Assembly (NCBI GenBank): GCA_003525885.1
Contig: DQIG01000077.1
Location: 3,764-16,437, forward strand
From: Stenotrophomonas sp.
Lineage (GTDB): Bacteria; Pseudomonadota; Gammaproteobacteria; Xanthomonadales; Xanthomonadaceae
DNA: 12,674 nucleotides
Direction of reading: 5' to 3'
Below, in pieces: positions 6,013 through 12,621 of this stretch; within the stretch, counting starts at the first letter, position 1, and each line of letters opens with the position of its first letter. Below the pieces are notes generated by a model. The model searched no databases and was not told the origin of the DNA. It saw only the letters and a program-made list of their open reading frames with translations. The position numbers and the translations under genes were made by a program.

Positions 6013-6303
6013 GCGGGGTAGGTGGATTGAAGAGCGGCGCGTTCCTGTCTGCTGGGGGCTGGCTGCAGCGCCTGCCCCTGCAGACCCCATCCAACATGGC
6101 CGCGGAGGCGGATGCAAACGTCAAAGGCAACATCAAGAACAAATGCAGGATCAAAATCCGCCTTTTGCAATTGCAGGCAACCATTACGCCTCGGATGTAC
6201 AGGCTCTGCCCTTGCCTTTGCTTGAGCTGGTACGCACGCGGTGATGGGAAGGGGCTCCGCTCCCCGCCTTGCCCCAGATCCGGAACCGCTTCAGTCCCAG
6301 GCA
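6013..6303. other. Intergenic region upstream of the nuclease; no gene supported
   Basis: No convincing gene is present in about 290 bp. The stretch from about 6113 to 6190 is clearly richer in A and T than its surroundings and contains several TTGxxx hexamers on the minus strand, so it may hold an upstream promoter or regulator site for the nuclease gene. I could not pair a good -35 with a good -10 there. A small GC-rich snapback lies at 6251-6265 (GGGG...CCCC). Confidence 0.45.
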
Positions 6304-6304
6304 C

Positions 6305-6330
6305 AAAAAAGCCCCGGCAATTACCGGGGC
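6305..6330 (-). terminator. Intrinsic terminator of ompW
   Basis: Read on the minus strand, GCCCCGG and CCGGGGC form a perfect 7-bp GC stem around a 6-nt loop, followed directly by six T's. It lies about 70 bp after the ompW stop and is the clearest factor-independent terminator in the window. Confidence 0.92.
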
Positions 6331-6364
6331 AACATGCTGCGAGGGTTTTGCGTGTAGCGGGGGA

Positions 6365-6383
6365 GCGGGGGCGAAGCCCCCGC
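6365..6383. repeat. Perfect 8-bp hairpin just after ompW
   Basis: GCGGGGGC (6365-6372) and GCCCCCGC (6376-6383) pair around a 3-nt loop, 16 bp beyond the ompW stop and ahead of the true terminator. No T-run follows. It may be a 3' stabilising hairpin. A GTAG tetranucleotide lies at 6354-6357, the tag of the S. maltophilia SMAG palindromes, but the match to that family is not clear enough to claim. Confidence 0.65.
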
Positions 6384-6398
6384 GCTCAATACACCGCT

Positions 6399-7028
6399 TT
6401 AGAACTTGAAAACGTACGAAGCGCCGTAGACCAGCGGATCGATGTTGACCGTGCCGATCTTCTCGCCGTTCAACTTCACCTTGCTGTCGATGTCGATCCA
6501 GCGCATGTCCACGCGCAGGGCGCCCTTCTCGCCGATCGCGAAGTCGATGCCGGCATGCGCGGCCAGGCCCCACGAATCCTGCAGCTTCAGCTTGCTGCCG
6601 GCCAGTGCGCCGGTGGTGTCTTCGCTGAAGAAGGTCGTGTAGTTCACGCCTGCGCCGACGAACGGCGACACCTTGCCCTTGCTGTTGAAGTGGTACTGCA
6701 GGGTCACCACCGGCGGCAGCTGCTTGGTGCTACCGACGCGGCCCAGGCCATTGATGTTGATGTCGTGCTTGAACGGCAGCGCGGCCAGCACTTCGATGCC
6801 CAGGTTGTCGGCAATGAAGTACTCGCCGGTGATGGTCGGCTTGACGTCGTTGTCGACGTCGACCTTCAGGGTGCCGCCGGCCAGCCAGCCGTTGTTCGAC
6901 TTCGGCGCCACCTGGTGCACACCGGCCGAAAGGGTCCAGTCGCCCTTGGACTGGGCCATGGCCGGGGCGGCGGCCAGGGACAGGGCGGCGGCCAGGCTGG
7001 CCACGATCAGGGGGGAGGTCTTGCGCAT
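6399..7028 (-). CDS. ompW: OmpW-family outer membrane protein
   Basis: This 209-residue protein has a signal peptide (residues 1-25, ending AMA before QS). Next comes the short OmpW opening 'DWTLSAGVHQVAPKSNNG', alternating beta-strand segments ('PTITGEYFIADNLGIEVLAA', 'PPVVTLQYHF', 'VSPFVGAGVNYT') and a C-terminal strand ending in Phe (YGASYVFKF). The terminal aromatic residue is the recognition signal for outer membrane assembly. Length and features fit the eight-stranded OmpW barrel, a narrow hydrophobic channel thought to let small nonpolar compounds cross the outer membrane. In enterobacteria ompW responds to oxygen through FNR, which fits the FNR-type palindrome 67 bp upstream here. The gene is divergent from gapA and ends in a strong terminator. 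The start is supported by the signal peptide and GAGAA upstream. Confidence 0.93.
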   Translation of the reverse strand: MRKTSPLIVASLAAALSLAAAPAMAQSKGDWTLSAGVHQVAPKSNNGWLAGGTLKVDVDNDVKPTITGEYFIADNLGIEVLAALPFKHDININGLGRVGSTKQLPPVVTLQYHFNSKGKVSPFVGAGVNYTTFFSEDTTGALAGSKLKLQDSWGLAAHAGIDFAIGEKGALRVDMRWIDIDSKVKLNGEKIGTVNIDPLVYGASYVFKF

Positions 7029-7087
7029 GGGAGTGTTCTCGTTGCTGGGTGGATGGGGCCAGTCTCGGCCTCACGCCGTGCTAACGC

Positions 7088-7103
7088 TTTGATCCGGATC
7101 AAA
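7088..7103. promoter_or_regulatory. FNR/ANR-type box between ompW and gapA
   Basis: TTTGATCCGGATCAAA is a perfect 16-bp palindrome containing the exact FNR/ANR consensus TTGAT-N4-ATCAA (7089-7102). Its centre is 67 nt upstream of the ompW ATG and 126 nt upstream of the gapA ATG. On the minus strand GAGACT at 7066-7061 would be a weak -10 with the site centred at -41.5, the usual class II activator position. Site and symmetry are seen; the regulator is inferred. Confidence 0.7.
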
Positions 7104-7111
7104 TCCTGTCC

Positions 7112-7153
7112 GCCGGCTTGCCGCCGGCCCTGGCTGGCCCGCGGTGGCCAGCC
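7112..7153. repeat. Two tandem GC-rich hairpins upstream of gapA
   Basis: GCCGGC (7112-7117 and 7123-7128) forms a short stem with a 5-nt loop. Next to it GGCTGGCC (7132-7139) pairs perfectly with GGCCAGCC (7146-7153) around a 6-nt loop. Both lie just upstream of the proposed gapA -10, so they may insulate the divergent promoters or bind a regulator. Confidence 0.5.
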
Positions 7154-7159
7154 CCGGTT

Positions 7160-7168
7160 TGCTAGACT
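7160..7168 (+). promoter_or_regulatory. Probable extended -10 promoter of gapA
   Basis: TGC-TAGACT at 7160-7168 is an extended -10 (TGn plus four of six matches to TATAAT). No -35 is obvious at 17 bp, as is usual for extended -10 promoters. Transcription would begin near 7175, giving a leader of about 47 nt before the gapA ATG. Confidence 0.5.
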
Positions 7169-7221
7169 TGTGGGCCCTATCCATCCCGCCGCACCTGTCG
7201 CGGCCGCAGGAGCTTGAGAAC

Positions 7222-8226
7222 ATGGCAATCAAGGTTGGTATCAACGGTTTCGGTCGCATCGGGCGTAACGTCCTGCGCTCGGCGGTGCTGAACTTCGGCG
7301 ACGACATCGAAATCGTGGCCATCAACGATCTGCTGGAGCCGGACTATCTGGCGTACATGCTCAAGTACGACTCCGTGCACGGCCGTTTCAAGGCCGACGT
7401 GGCGGTGCAGGGCAACGACCTGCTGGTCAATGGCAAGAAGATCCGCCTGACCCAGGAACGCGACCCGGCCAACCTGAAGTGGGATGAAGTCGGCGCCGAC
7501 GTGGTGCTGGAAGCCACCGGCCTGTTCCTGACCAAGGAAACCGCGCAGAAGCACATCGATGCCGGCGCGAAGAAGGTCATCATGTCGGCTCCGTCGAAGG
7601 ACGACACGCCGATGTTCGTGTACGGCGTGAACGACAAGACCTACGCCGGCCAGGCGATCATCTCCAACGCGTCGTGCACCACCAACTGCCTGGCCCCGCT
7701 GGCCAAGGTCATCAATGACAAGTGGGGCATCAAGCGCGGCCTGATGACCACCGTGCATGCGGCCACCGCCACCCAGAAGACTGTCGATGGCCCGTCCAAC
7801 AAGGACTGGCGCGGTGGCCGTGGCATCCTGGAGAACATCATTCCCTCGTCCACCGGTGCGGCCAAGGCCGTCGGCGTGGTCATTCCGGAACTGAACAAGA
7901 AGCTGACCGGCATGAGCTTCCGCGTCCCGACCTCGGACGTGTCGGTGGTCGACCTGACCGTCGAGCTGGAAAAGGAAGCCACCTACGCCGAGATCTGCGC
8001 TGAAGTGAAGGCACAGAGCGAAGGCCCGCTGAAGGGCATCCTGGGCTACACCGAAGACAAGGTGGTGGCCACCGATTTCCGAGGCGAGACCTGCACCTCG
8101 GTGTTCGACGCCGATGCCGGCATCGCCCTGGACGGCACCTTCGTCAAGCTGGTGACCTGGTACGACAACGAGTGGGGCTACTCGAACAAGTGCCTGGAAA
8201 TGGCCAAGGTCATCGCCGCCAAGTAA
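7222..8226 (+). CDS. gapA: Glyceraldehyde-3-phosphate dehydrogenase, class I (NAD-type)
   Basis: This enzyme oxidises and phosphorylates glyceraldehyde 3-phosphate to 1,3-bisphosphoglycerate in glycolysis, in the cytoplasm and as a tetramer. The 334-residue length is exactly usual. The NAD-binding loop GINGFGRIGR spans 7-16 and the INDL turn with Asp36 fits NAD preference. The catalytic Cys152 sits in SNASCTTNC, His179 in TTVHA, and the phosphate-site residues in SSTGAAKAVG (209-218). The C-terminal WYDNEWGYSN is intact. The ATG at 7222 is fixed by AGGAG nine nucleotides upstream and by the family's N-terminus; an open frame further upstream is not coding. The gene is monocistronic, with an extended -10 promoter upstream and a strong terminator just after its stop. 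It shares its upstream region with divergent ompW. Confidence 0.98.
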   Translation: MAIKVGINGFGRIGRNVLRSAVLNFGDDIEIVAINDLLEPDYLAYMLKYDSVHGRFKADVAVQGNDLLVNGKKIRLTQERDPANLKWDEVGADVVLEATGLFLTKETAQKHIDAGAKKVIMSAPSKDDTPMFVYGVNDKTYAGQAIISNASCTTNCLAPLAKVINDKWGIKRGLMTTVHAATATQKTVDGPSNKDWRGGRGILENIIPSSTGAAKAVGVVIPELNKKLTGMSFRVPTSDVSVVDLTVELEKEATYAEICAEVKAQSEGPLKGILGYTEDKVVATDFRGETCTSVFDADAGIALDGTFVKLVTWYDNEWGYSNKCLEMAKVIAAK

Positions 8227-8245
8227 GGCCGGCGTAGATCGCAGA

Positions 8246-8276
8246 CGGACCCCGGCCTGGCCGGGGTTCGTCGTTT
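8246..8276 (+). terminator. Intrinsic terminator of gapA
   Basis: An 11-bp stem (8246-8256 with 8260-8270, one G-T pair) with a 3-nt loop is followed by TCGTTT. It begins 20 bp after the gapA stop. The T-run is interrupted, but stem strength makes termination likely. Confidence 0.8.
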
Positions 8277-8334
8277 ATGGGGCCCACCCTGTCGTAGCAT
8301 GGGGCGGTCGACCGCTGCCGCTGGGGCGCGGGAA

Positions 8335-8360
8335 CGCAATGGAAGCACGCAATGGAAGCA
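8335..8360 (+). repeat. 13-bp tandem duplication at the DUF2339 gene start
   Basis: The unit CGCAATGGAAGCA occurs twice in a row (8335-8347 and 8348-8360). Each copy carries an ATG (8339 and 8352). As 13 is not a multiple of three, they are in different frames; only 8352 opens the real gene. The GGAAG of the first copy sits six nucleotides before the second ATG and acts as its ribosome site. Confidence 0.85.
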
Positions 8361-11030
8361 CTGATCGCCCTGGTCGTACTGGTCCTGTTGGCCATCCCGC
8401 TGCTGCTGGTGGTCGCGCTGGTGATGATCGCCGGCCTGCGCCGCCGCGTCGCTGCGCTGGAAAGCGCGATGGCCGCCGCGCCGGCCTCCGTCAGGCCCGC
8501 CGCCAGCGCACCCACGCCTGAACGGGCTGCGGCCACGCCTGCAGCCAGCGCCGATCCACCGTTCCTGCGGCCGGTCACCGCTGCTGCGCCGCAACCCCCG
8601 CTACCCCCTGAGCGAGACGCAGCGCCCACCGAGGCGCCGCTCCCCCGTCCTGCTGCGCCACCGCCGGTTCCGCCGGTGCCGGTGCAGCCGCCGCTGCCTT
8701 CCGAGCCGGCACTACCCAACTTCATCGAGCGCGGCATTGGCGCGGTCAAGCGCTGGTTCACCGAGGGCAACGTGCCGGTCAAGATCGGCATGCTGGTGCT
8801 GCTGGCCGGTGTCGCTGCGCTGCTGAAGTACGTCAGCGACCAGGGCTGGCTGGTGCTGCCGATCGAACTGCGCCTGGCCGGCATCACCGTGGGTGCGCTG
8901 GGCCTGCTGGCCTTCGGTTGGCACCAGCGCGGGCGCCGGCGCCTGTTTGCGCTGGCGTTGCAGGGTGGTGCCATCGGCGTGCTGCTGTTGACCATCTTCG
9001 CGGCGTTCAAGCGCTTCGACCTGATTCCGCCAGGCTTCGCCTTCGTCAGCTCCATTGCGCTGGTGGCCGGGCTGTGCGTGCTGGCGGTGCTGCAGAACTC
9101 GCGCACGCTGGCAGTGCTGGGCATCCTGGCCGGCTTCATGGCACCGCTGTGGCTGTCCACCGGCAGTGGCAACCACGTGGGGCTGTTCAGCTACTACGCG
9201 GTGCTCAACGCAGGCATTTTCGCCATCGCCTGGTTCCGCCCATGGCGCGCGCTGAACCTGCTGGGCTTCGCCTTCACCTTCGGCATCGGCACCTTCTGGG
9301 GTGTGCTGCAGTACGCACCGGACAAGTTCAGCAGCACCGAGCCGTTCCTGGTGCTGTTCTTCGTGTTCTACCTGCTGATACCGCTGCTGTACGCGCGTCG
9401 ACAGCCGGCCGGCCGGCGCGACCTGATCGATGGCAGCCTGGTGTTCGGCACGCCGCTGGTCGCATTCTCGTTGCAGGCGGGCATGCTGCACGAACAACCG
9501 ATGACGCTGGCACTGTGCGCGTTGGGCCTGGCCGCGATCTACGCGGTACTGGCACGGGCGCTGATTGCACGCGCGTCGTACACCATGCTGGCGCAGTCGC
9601 ATGCCGTGCTTGCGGTGGGCTTCGCCACGCTGGCGGTGCCGCTGGCATTGTCGGCGCGTGCCACCGGTGCCGTGTTTGCACTGGAAGGTGCAGGCCTGGC
9701 CTGGTTGGGGCTGCGCCAGAAGCGCTGGCTGCCGCAGGTATCCGGTGCATTGCTGCAGATCGGCGCCGCGTTCGCCTTCGTTGCCGGCGGTGACCACTGG
9801 CACGAAGACCTGCGCTTCCTGATCAATCCGACCGCCATTGGCGCGCTGTTGCTGGCCCTGGCCGGCTTCGCGTCGGCGTGGAGCTACCAGCGCAGGCCGC
9901 GTCACGAGGTCGCACTGGTGTACTACCTGTGGGGCCTGCTGTGGTGGCTGGGCGGCCTGGTCCACGAGATCACCCGCTTCTTCCCGTACCGCACCGAAGT
10001 GGACGCGTTGCTGGTGCTGGCCGCGGTCACTGCCTGGCTGGCCGCCGAAGTGCAGCGTCGCCAGCCGGCGCGTGCGCTGGGCGTGACCGCGCTGGCCATG
10101 CTCGCGCTGGGCTTCCCGTTGGCCCTGATGCAGAGCGATGCGCACCACCAGCCGTTCGCCGGCTACGGCGCGCTGGCCTGGGCGGTGTTCGCTTTGCTGG
10201 GCGTGCGCACCCTGCTGTGCCTGCGCCAGGGCGGCGATACCGTGGCCCGCATCGCTCAGTTCCTGTGGTGGCTGCTGTGGCCGTCGCTGCTTTCGCTGCT
10301 GGCCCTGTGGGGCGGTGGCGAAGCCGATCTGGCGCAGGGCTGGACGACACTGCTGGTGACCTTGCCGTGGCTGCTGATGGCGGCGCTGTCGCTGTGGCGC
10401 TGGAATGCGCTGCGCTGGCCGCTGGGGCAGGCGTTCGACAGCGTGCGCGTCCCGCTGCAATGCGTGCTGTTCGGCCTGCTTTCGATTGGCTGGCTGTTGG
10501 GCCAGCTGCTGCCCGGCGACGCCGCGCCGCTGTTGTGGCTGCCGGTGCTGAATCCGGCCGAGCTCGGCCAATGGTTGAGCCTGTTGCTGCTGGCGCGCTG
10601 GCTGTACAGCAGTGAGGGACCGCAGGCACCGCGGGCATTGCTGAACATCCGCATGCCGTTGCTGGCACTGGCGGCCTTCGTCGCGCTGACAAGCCTGGTG
10701 TTGCATGGCGTGCACCAGTGGGGTGGGCTGGCGTGGAACGCGTCGATGATGCGCTTCAGCCTGGCGCAGACCAGCCTGACCGTGTTGTGGAGCGTGCTGG
10801 GCGTGATTGCCTGGGTGTGGGGTTCGCGTCGTGGCCAGCGTGTGTTGTGGATGGTCGGTGCCGTGCTGATGGGCGTGGTGCTGGCCAAGCTGGTTGTTGT
10901 CGATCGCCAGCACCTGGGCAATCTGCTGGGCATCGCATCGTTCATCGCCTACGGCCTGCTGTGCACGGTCGTGGGGTATCTGGCACCGGCACCGCCGAGC
11001 GCGGCGCCGAGCGTGGAGGAAAAACAATGA
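8352..11030 (+). CDS. Large multi-pass membrane protein, DUF2339 family
   Basis: This 892-residue protein has an N-terminal membrane helix (about 3-28) followed by a short charged helix ('LRRRVAALESAM'). An Ala/Pro-rich low-complexity linker spans about 42-121, then a domain opens with 'RWFTEGNVPVKIGMLVLLAGVAALLKY', the hallmark entry of DUF2339. From there to the end it is a nearly unbroken series of roughly two dozen hydrophobic segments with very short loops, many Trp and Leu, and little soluble mass. DUF2339 has no established function; the shape suggests an inner-membrane scaffold, transporter-like protein or enzyme acting on lipid or cell-wall substrate. The start at 8352 lies in the second copy of a 13-bp duplication. 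A weak TAGCAT -10-like box lies at 8295-8300. The stop overlaps the DUF3999 start (ATGA), so the two proteins are made together and probably interact. Confidence 0.9.
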   Translation: MEALIALVVLVLLAIPLLLVVALVMIAGLRRRVAALESAMAAAPASVRPAASAPTPERAAATPAASADPPFLRPVTAAAPQPPLPPERDAAPTEAPLPRPAAPPPVPPVPVQPPLPSEPALPNFIERGIGAVKRWFTEGNVPVKIGMLVLLAGVAALLKYVSDQGWLVLPIELRLAGITVGALGLLAFGWHQRGRRRLFALALQGGAIGVLLLTIFAAFKRFDLIPPGFAFVSSIALVAGLCVLAVLQNSRTLAVLGILAGFMAPLWLSTGSGNHVGLFSYYAVLNAGIFAIAWFRPWRALNLLGFAFTFGIGTFWGVLQYAPDKFSSTEPFLVLFFVFYLLIPLLYARRQPAGRRDLIDGSLVFGTPLVAFSLQAGMLHEQPMTLALCALGLAAIYAVLARALIARASYTMLAQSHAVLAVGFATLAVPLALSARATGAVFALEGAGLAWLGLRQKRWLPQVSGALLQIGAAFAFVAGGDHWHEDLRFLINPTAIGALLLALAGFASAWSYQRRPRHEVALVYYLWGLLWWLGGLVHEITRFFPYRTEVDALLVLAAVTAWLAAEVQRRQPARALGVTALAMLALGFPLALMQSDAHHQPFAGYGALAWAVFALLGVRTLLCLRQGGDTVARIAQFLWWLLWPSLLSLLALWGGGEADLAQGWTTLLVTLPWLLMAALSLWRWNALRWPLGQAFDSVRVPLQCVLFGLLSIGWLLGQLLPGDAAPLLWLPVLNPAELGQWLSLLLLARWLYSSEGPQAPRALLNIRMPLLALAAFVALTSLVLHGVHQWGGLAWNASMMRFSLAQTSLTVLWSVLGVIAWVWGSRRGQRVLWMVGAVLMGVVLAKLVVVDRQHLGNLLGIASFIAYGLLCTVVGYLAPAPPSAAPSVEEKQ

Positions 11031-12403
11031 GGAAGTGGAGCAGGGCGCTGCTGCCGGCGGTGTTCGGCATGCTGGCTGCCGTCGTCGCGCAGGCGGCCGA
11101 TTACCGCACGCAATATGCCGAGCAATGGCCGCTGACATTGTCCAGTGCGCAGTCCGGTGCCTACCGTATCGTGCTGGAGCCAGCGATCTACCGCCGTGCA
11201 GTGACCGCTGATCTCAGCGATCTGCAGGTGTTCAATGCGGCCAGCCAGCTGTTGCCGTCGGCACTGCTGGCGCCGGACCAACCGCTGGCGCAGCCGCCCG
11301 TGCAGCGTGAACTGCCGTGGTTCGTGTTGCCGCCGCTGGCCGATGCGCAGCGCAACGATCTGCAGCTGCTGACAGAGCGCGATACCGATGGACGCGTGCG
11401 CCGGGTGGAAGCACGGGTGAGTGGCGGGGCGGCGGCGAACGGGCAGGGCGGCTGGCTGATCGACGCCAGCATGCTGGACCAGCAGCCGCTGGCCGCACTG
11501 GTACTGGACTGGACCGACAGCGGCCAGCCGCTGCAGGTGCAGGTGCAGCTCGATGCCAGTGACGACCTGCAGCACTGGCGCTCGATTGGCCGCGACGTGC
11601 CGCTGGTGGATCTGCAGCGCGCCGGCAAGCGCCTGCTGCAGCGCCGCCTGCAGGTGGACGGGACTGCGCGCTACCTGCGCATCCTGGCGCAGGGCGATTC
11701 GCGCCTGCCGACCCTGCGTGGCGTACTGGCGGAACTGCCGCCAGCGCCGGCGACGCTGCCGTGGGAATGGCTGTCGCTGGAGCCGACGTCGAAGGGCAAG
11801 GGCGAGTACACCTTCGAGATGGATGGCCGGTTCCCGGTGGCGCGTGCCGATGTGGCCAGCACCGACAACAGCCTCGTGCAATGGACGTTGTTCAGTCGCG
11901 ATGACGAGAGTGCAGAGTGGCAGCGTCGCAGCGCACCATGGATCGCCTACCAGGTGCAACAGGGAACGCAGGGCCAGCGCCAGCAATCGGCGGCACAGCC
12001 GCTGGGCGGCGTGCATCGCGACCGCTACTGGAAGCTGGTGGCGAATCCGGCGGAATCCGCCACCGCGCCGACGCTGCGCCTGGGCTACCAACCGGAAGTG
12101 CTGGTGTTCCTGAGCCAGGGTGCGGCGCCCTACGCACTGGCAGTGGGCAGTTCGACCGCGCGTCGCACGGACGCGCCGATCGGGGTGCTGATCGAGGAAC
12201 TGCGGCAGCGCAATGATCCGTCGTGGCAGCCGACGCTGGCACGGCTGGAGGGCAGCCCGGAACCGCTGGCGGGTGACGCAGCGCTGAAGCCGCAGCACGA
12301 TTGGAAGTCGTGGCTGTTGTGGGCGTTGCTGGGTCTGGGCGTGCTGGTGGTGGGGGGCCTGGCGCTCAGCCTGCTTCGGCAGAAGCCGGCGCCTTCGGCG
12401 TAG
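11027..12403 (+). CDS. DUF3999-family periplasmic protein with C-terminal membrane anchor
   Basis: This 458-residue protein starts at the ATG that overlaps the DUF2339 stop, with a strong GGAGGA six nucleotides upstream. Residues 1-23 form a signal peptide ending AQA. The mature part (24-425) is rich in predicted beta strands, with segments such as 'YRIVLEPAIYRRAV', 'LQVQVQLDASDDLQHWRSIG' and 'RYLRILAQGDSRLPTLRGV' reminiscent of discoidin-type sandwiches, though I infer this only from strand pattern. A single membrane helix at about 429-450 and a short RQKPAPSA tail anchor it to the inner membrane. DUF3999 proteins have no established function and commonly sit beside DUF2339, which suggests one complex with a large membrane part and a periplasmic part. 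No terminator was found right after the gene. Confidence 0.9.
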   Translation: MRKWSRALLPAVFGMLAAVVAQAADYRTQYAEQWPLTLSSAQSGAYRIVLEPAIYRRAVTADLSDLQVFNAASQLLPSALLAPDQPLAQPPVQRELPWFVLPPLADAQRNDLQLLTERDTDGRVRRVEARVSGGAAANGQGGWLIDASMLDQQPLAALVLDWTDSGQPLQVQVQLDASDDLQHWRSIGRDVPLVDLQRAGKRLLQRRLQVDGTARYLRILAQGDSRLPTLRGVLAELPPAPATLPWEWLSLEPTSKGKGEYTFEMDGRFPVARADVASTDNSLVQWTLFSRDDESAEWQRRSAPWIAYQVQQGTQGQRQQSAAQPLGGVHRDRYWKLVANPAESATAPTLRLGYQPEVLVFLSQGAAPYALAVGSSTARRTDAPIGVLIEELRQRNDPSWQPTLARLEGSPEPLAGDAALKPQHDWKSWLLWALLGLGVLVVGGLALSLLRQKPAPSA

Positions 12404-12466
12404 TTTCCGGCGAACGGCGCAGCCCCTCGTGGGTGGGGTTGGTCGTGCAAAGCAGAAGCCGCGCTT

Positions 12467-12570
12467 GGCCGGGCGGGGTGGGTTCGAGGGGGACGCCGCA
12501 AGTACGTCCTTGTAGGCTTGGCAGCCGCATCCATGCGGCTGACACCCCCGCGAACCCACCCCGCCCGGCC
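12467..12570. repeat. 104-bp palindromic element with two internal hairpins
   Basis: Outer arms 12467-12486 and 12551-12570 are perfectly complementary over 20 bp. After one mismatch, GGGGG (12488-12492) pairs with CCCCC (12545-12549). Inside lie two hairpins: GGACG (12491-12495) with CGTCC (12505-12509), and AGCCGCAT (12523-12530) with ATGCGGCT (12533-12540). The first overlaps the inner GGGGG by two bases. The whole folds into a three-way junction. It resembles a recurrent intergenic repeat I associate with Stenotrophomonas and Xanthomonas genomes, but copy number cannot be tested here. It starts 64 bp after the DUF3999 stop and may end or stabilise that transcript. Confidence 0.8.
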
Positions 12571-12579
12571 TCTGACAGT

Positions 12580-12603
12580 TTCCGTGTGCGTCCACCCACG
12601 GAA
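12580..12603. repeat. 7-bp perfect hairpin followed by a purine tract
   Basis: TTCCGTG (12580-12586) pairs with CACGGAA (12597-12603) around a 10-nt loop. A near-pure purine tract (12600-12630, only two C's) follows on the plus strand. Read leftward, the tract gives a pyrimidine run before the hairpin, so this is not a rightward terminator. Confidence 0.55.
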
Positions 12604-12621
12604 GAGAAAGAAGAAGAGCAA

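Noticed and set aside
5609..6304. A minus-strand frame whose start near 6200 reads like a signal peptide (RILILHLFLMLPLTF)
   Set aside because: The hydrophobic run comes from the AT-rich island. The frame then continues out of frame through the nuclease gene with Arg/Pro-rich sequence, so it is not a gene.
8339..8521. A 60-codon gene starting at the first ATG of the duplicated unit
   Set aside because: Its product is Arg/Gly/Ala-rich and lies wholly in another frame of the DUF2339 gene. It is most simply a by-product of the duplication.
8712..11138. An open frame of 808 codons on the minus strand opposite the DUF2339 gene
   Set aside because: It is Gln/Arg/His-rich with no domain and mirrors the GC-rich coding strand. 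The plus-strand protein has clear membrane segments and family hallmarks.
12487..12550. A tRNA or structured RNA gene inside the cloverleaf-like element
   Set aside because: Stem lengths, loop sizes and conserved bases do not fit a tRNA, and there is no T-loop or anticodon arm pattern.
10949..12595. An open frame of 548 codons on the minus strand opposite the DUF3999 gene
   Set aside because: It has biased Gln/Arg composition and no motif, and it runs through the 104-bp repeat. It is an antisense shadow of a GC-rich gene.
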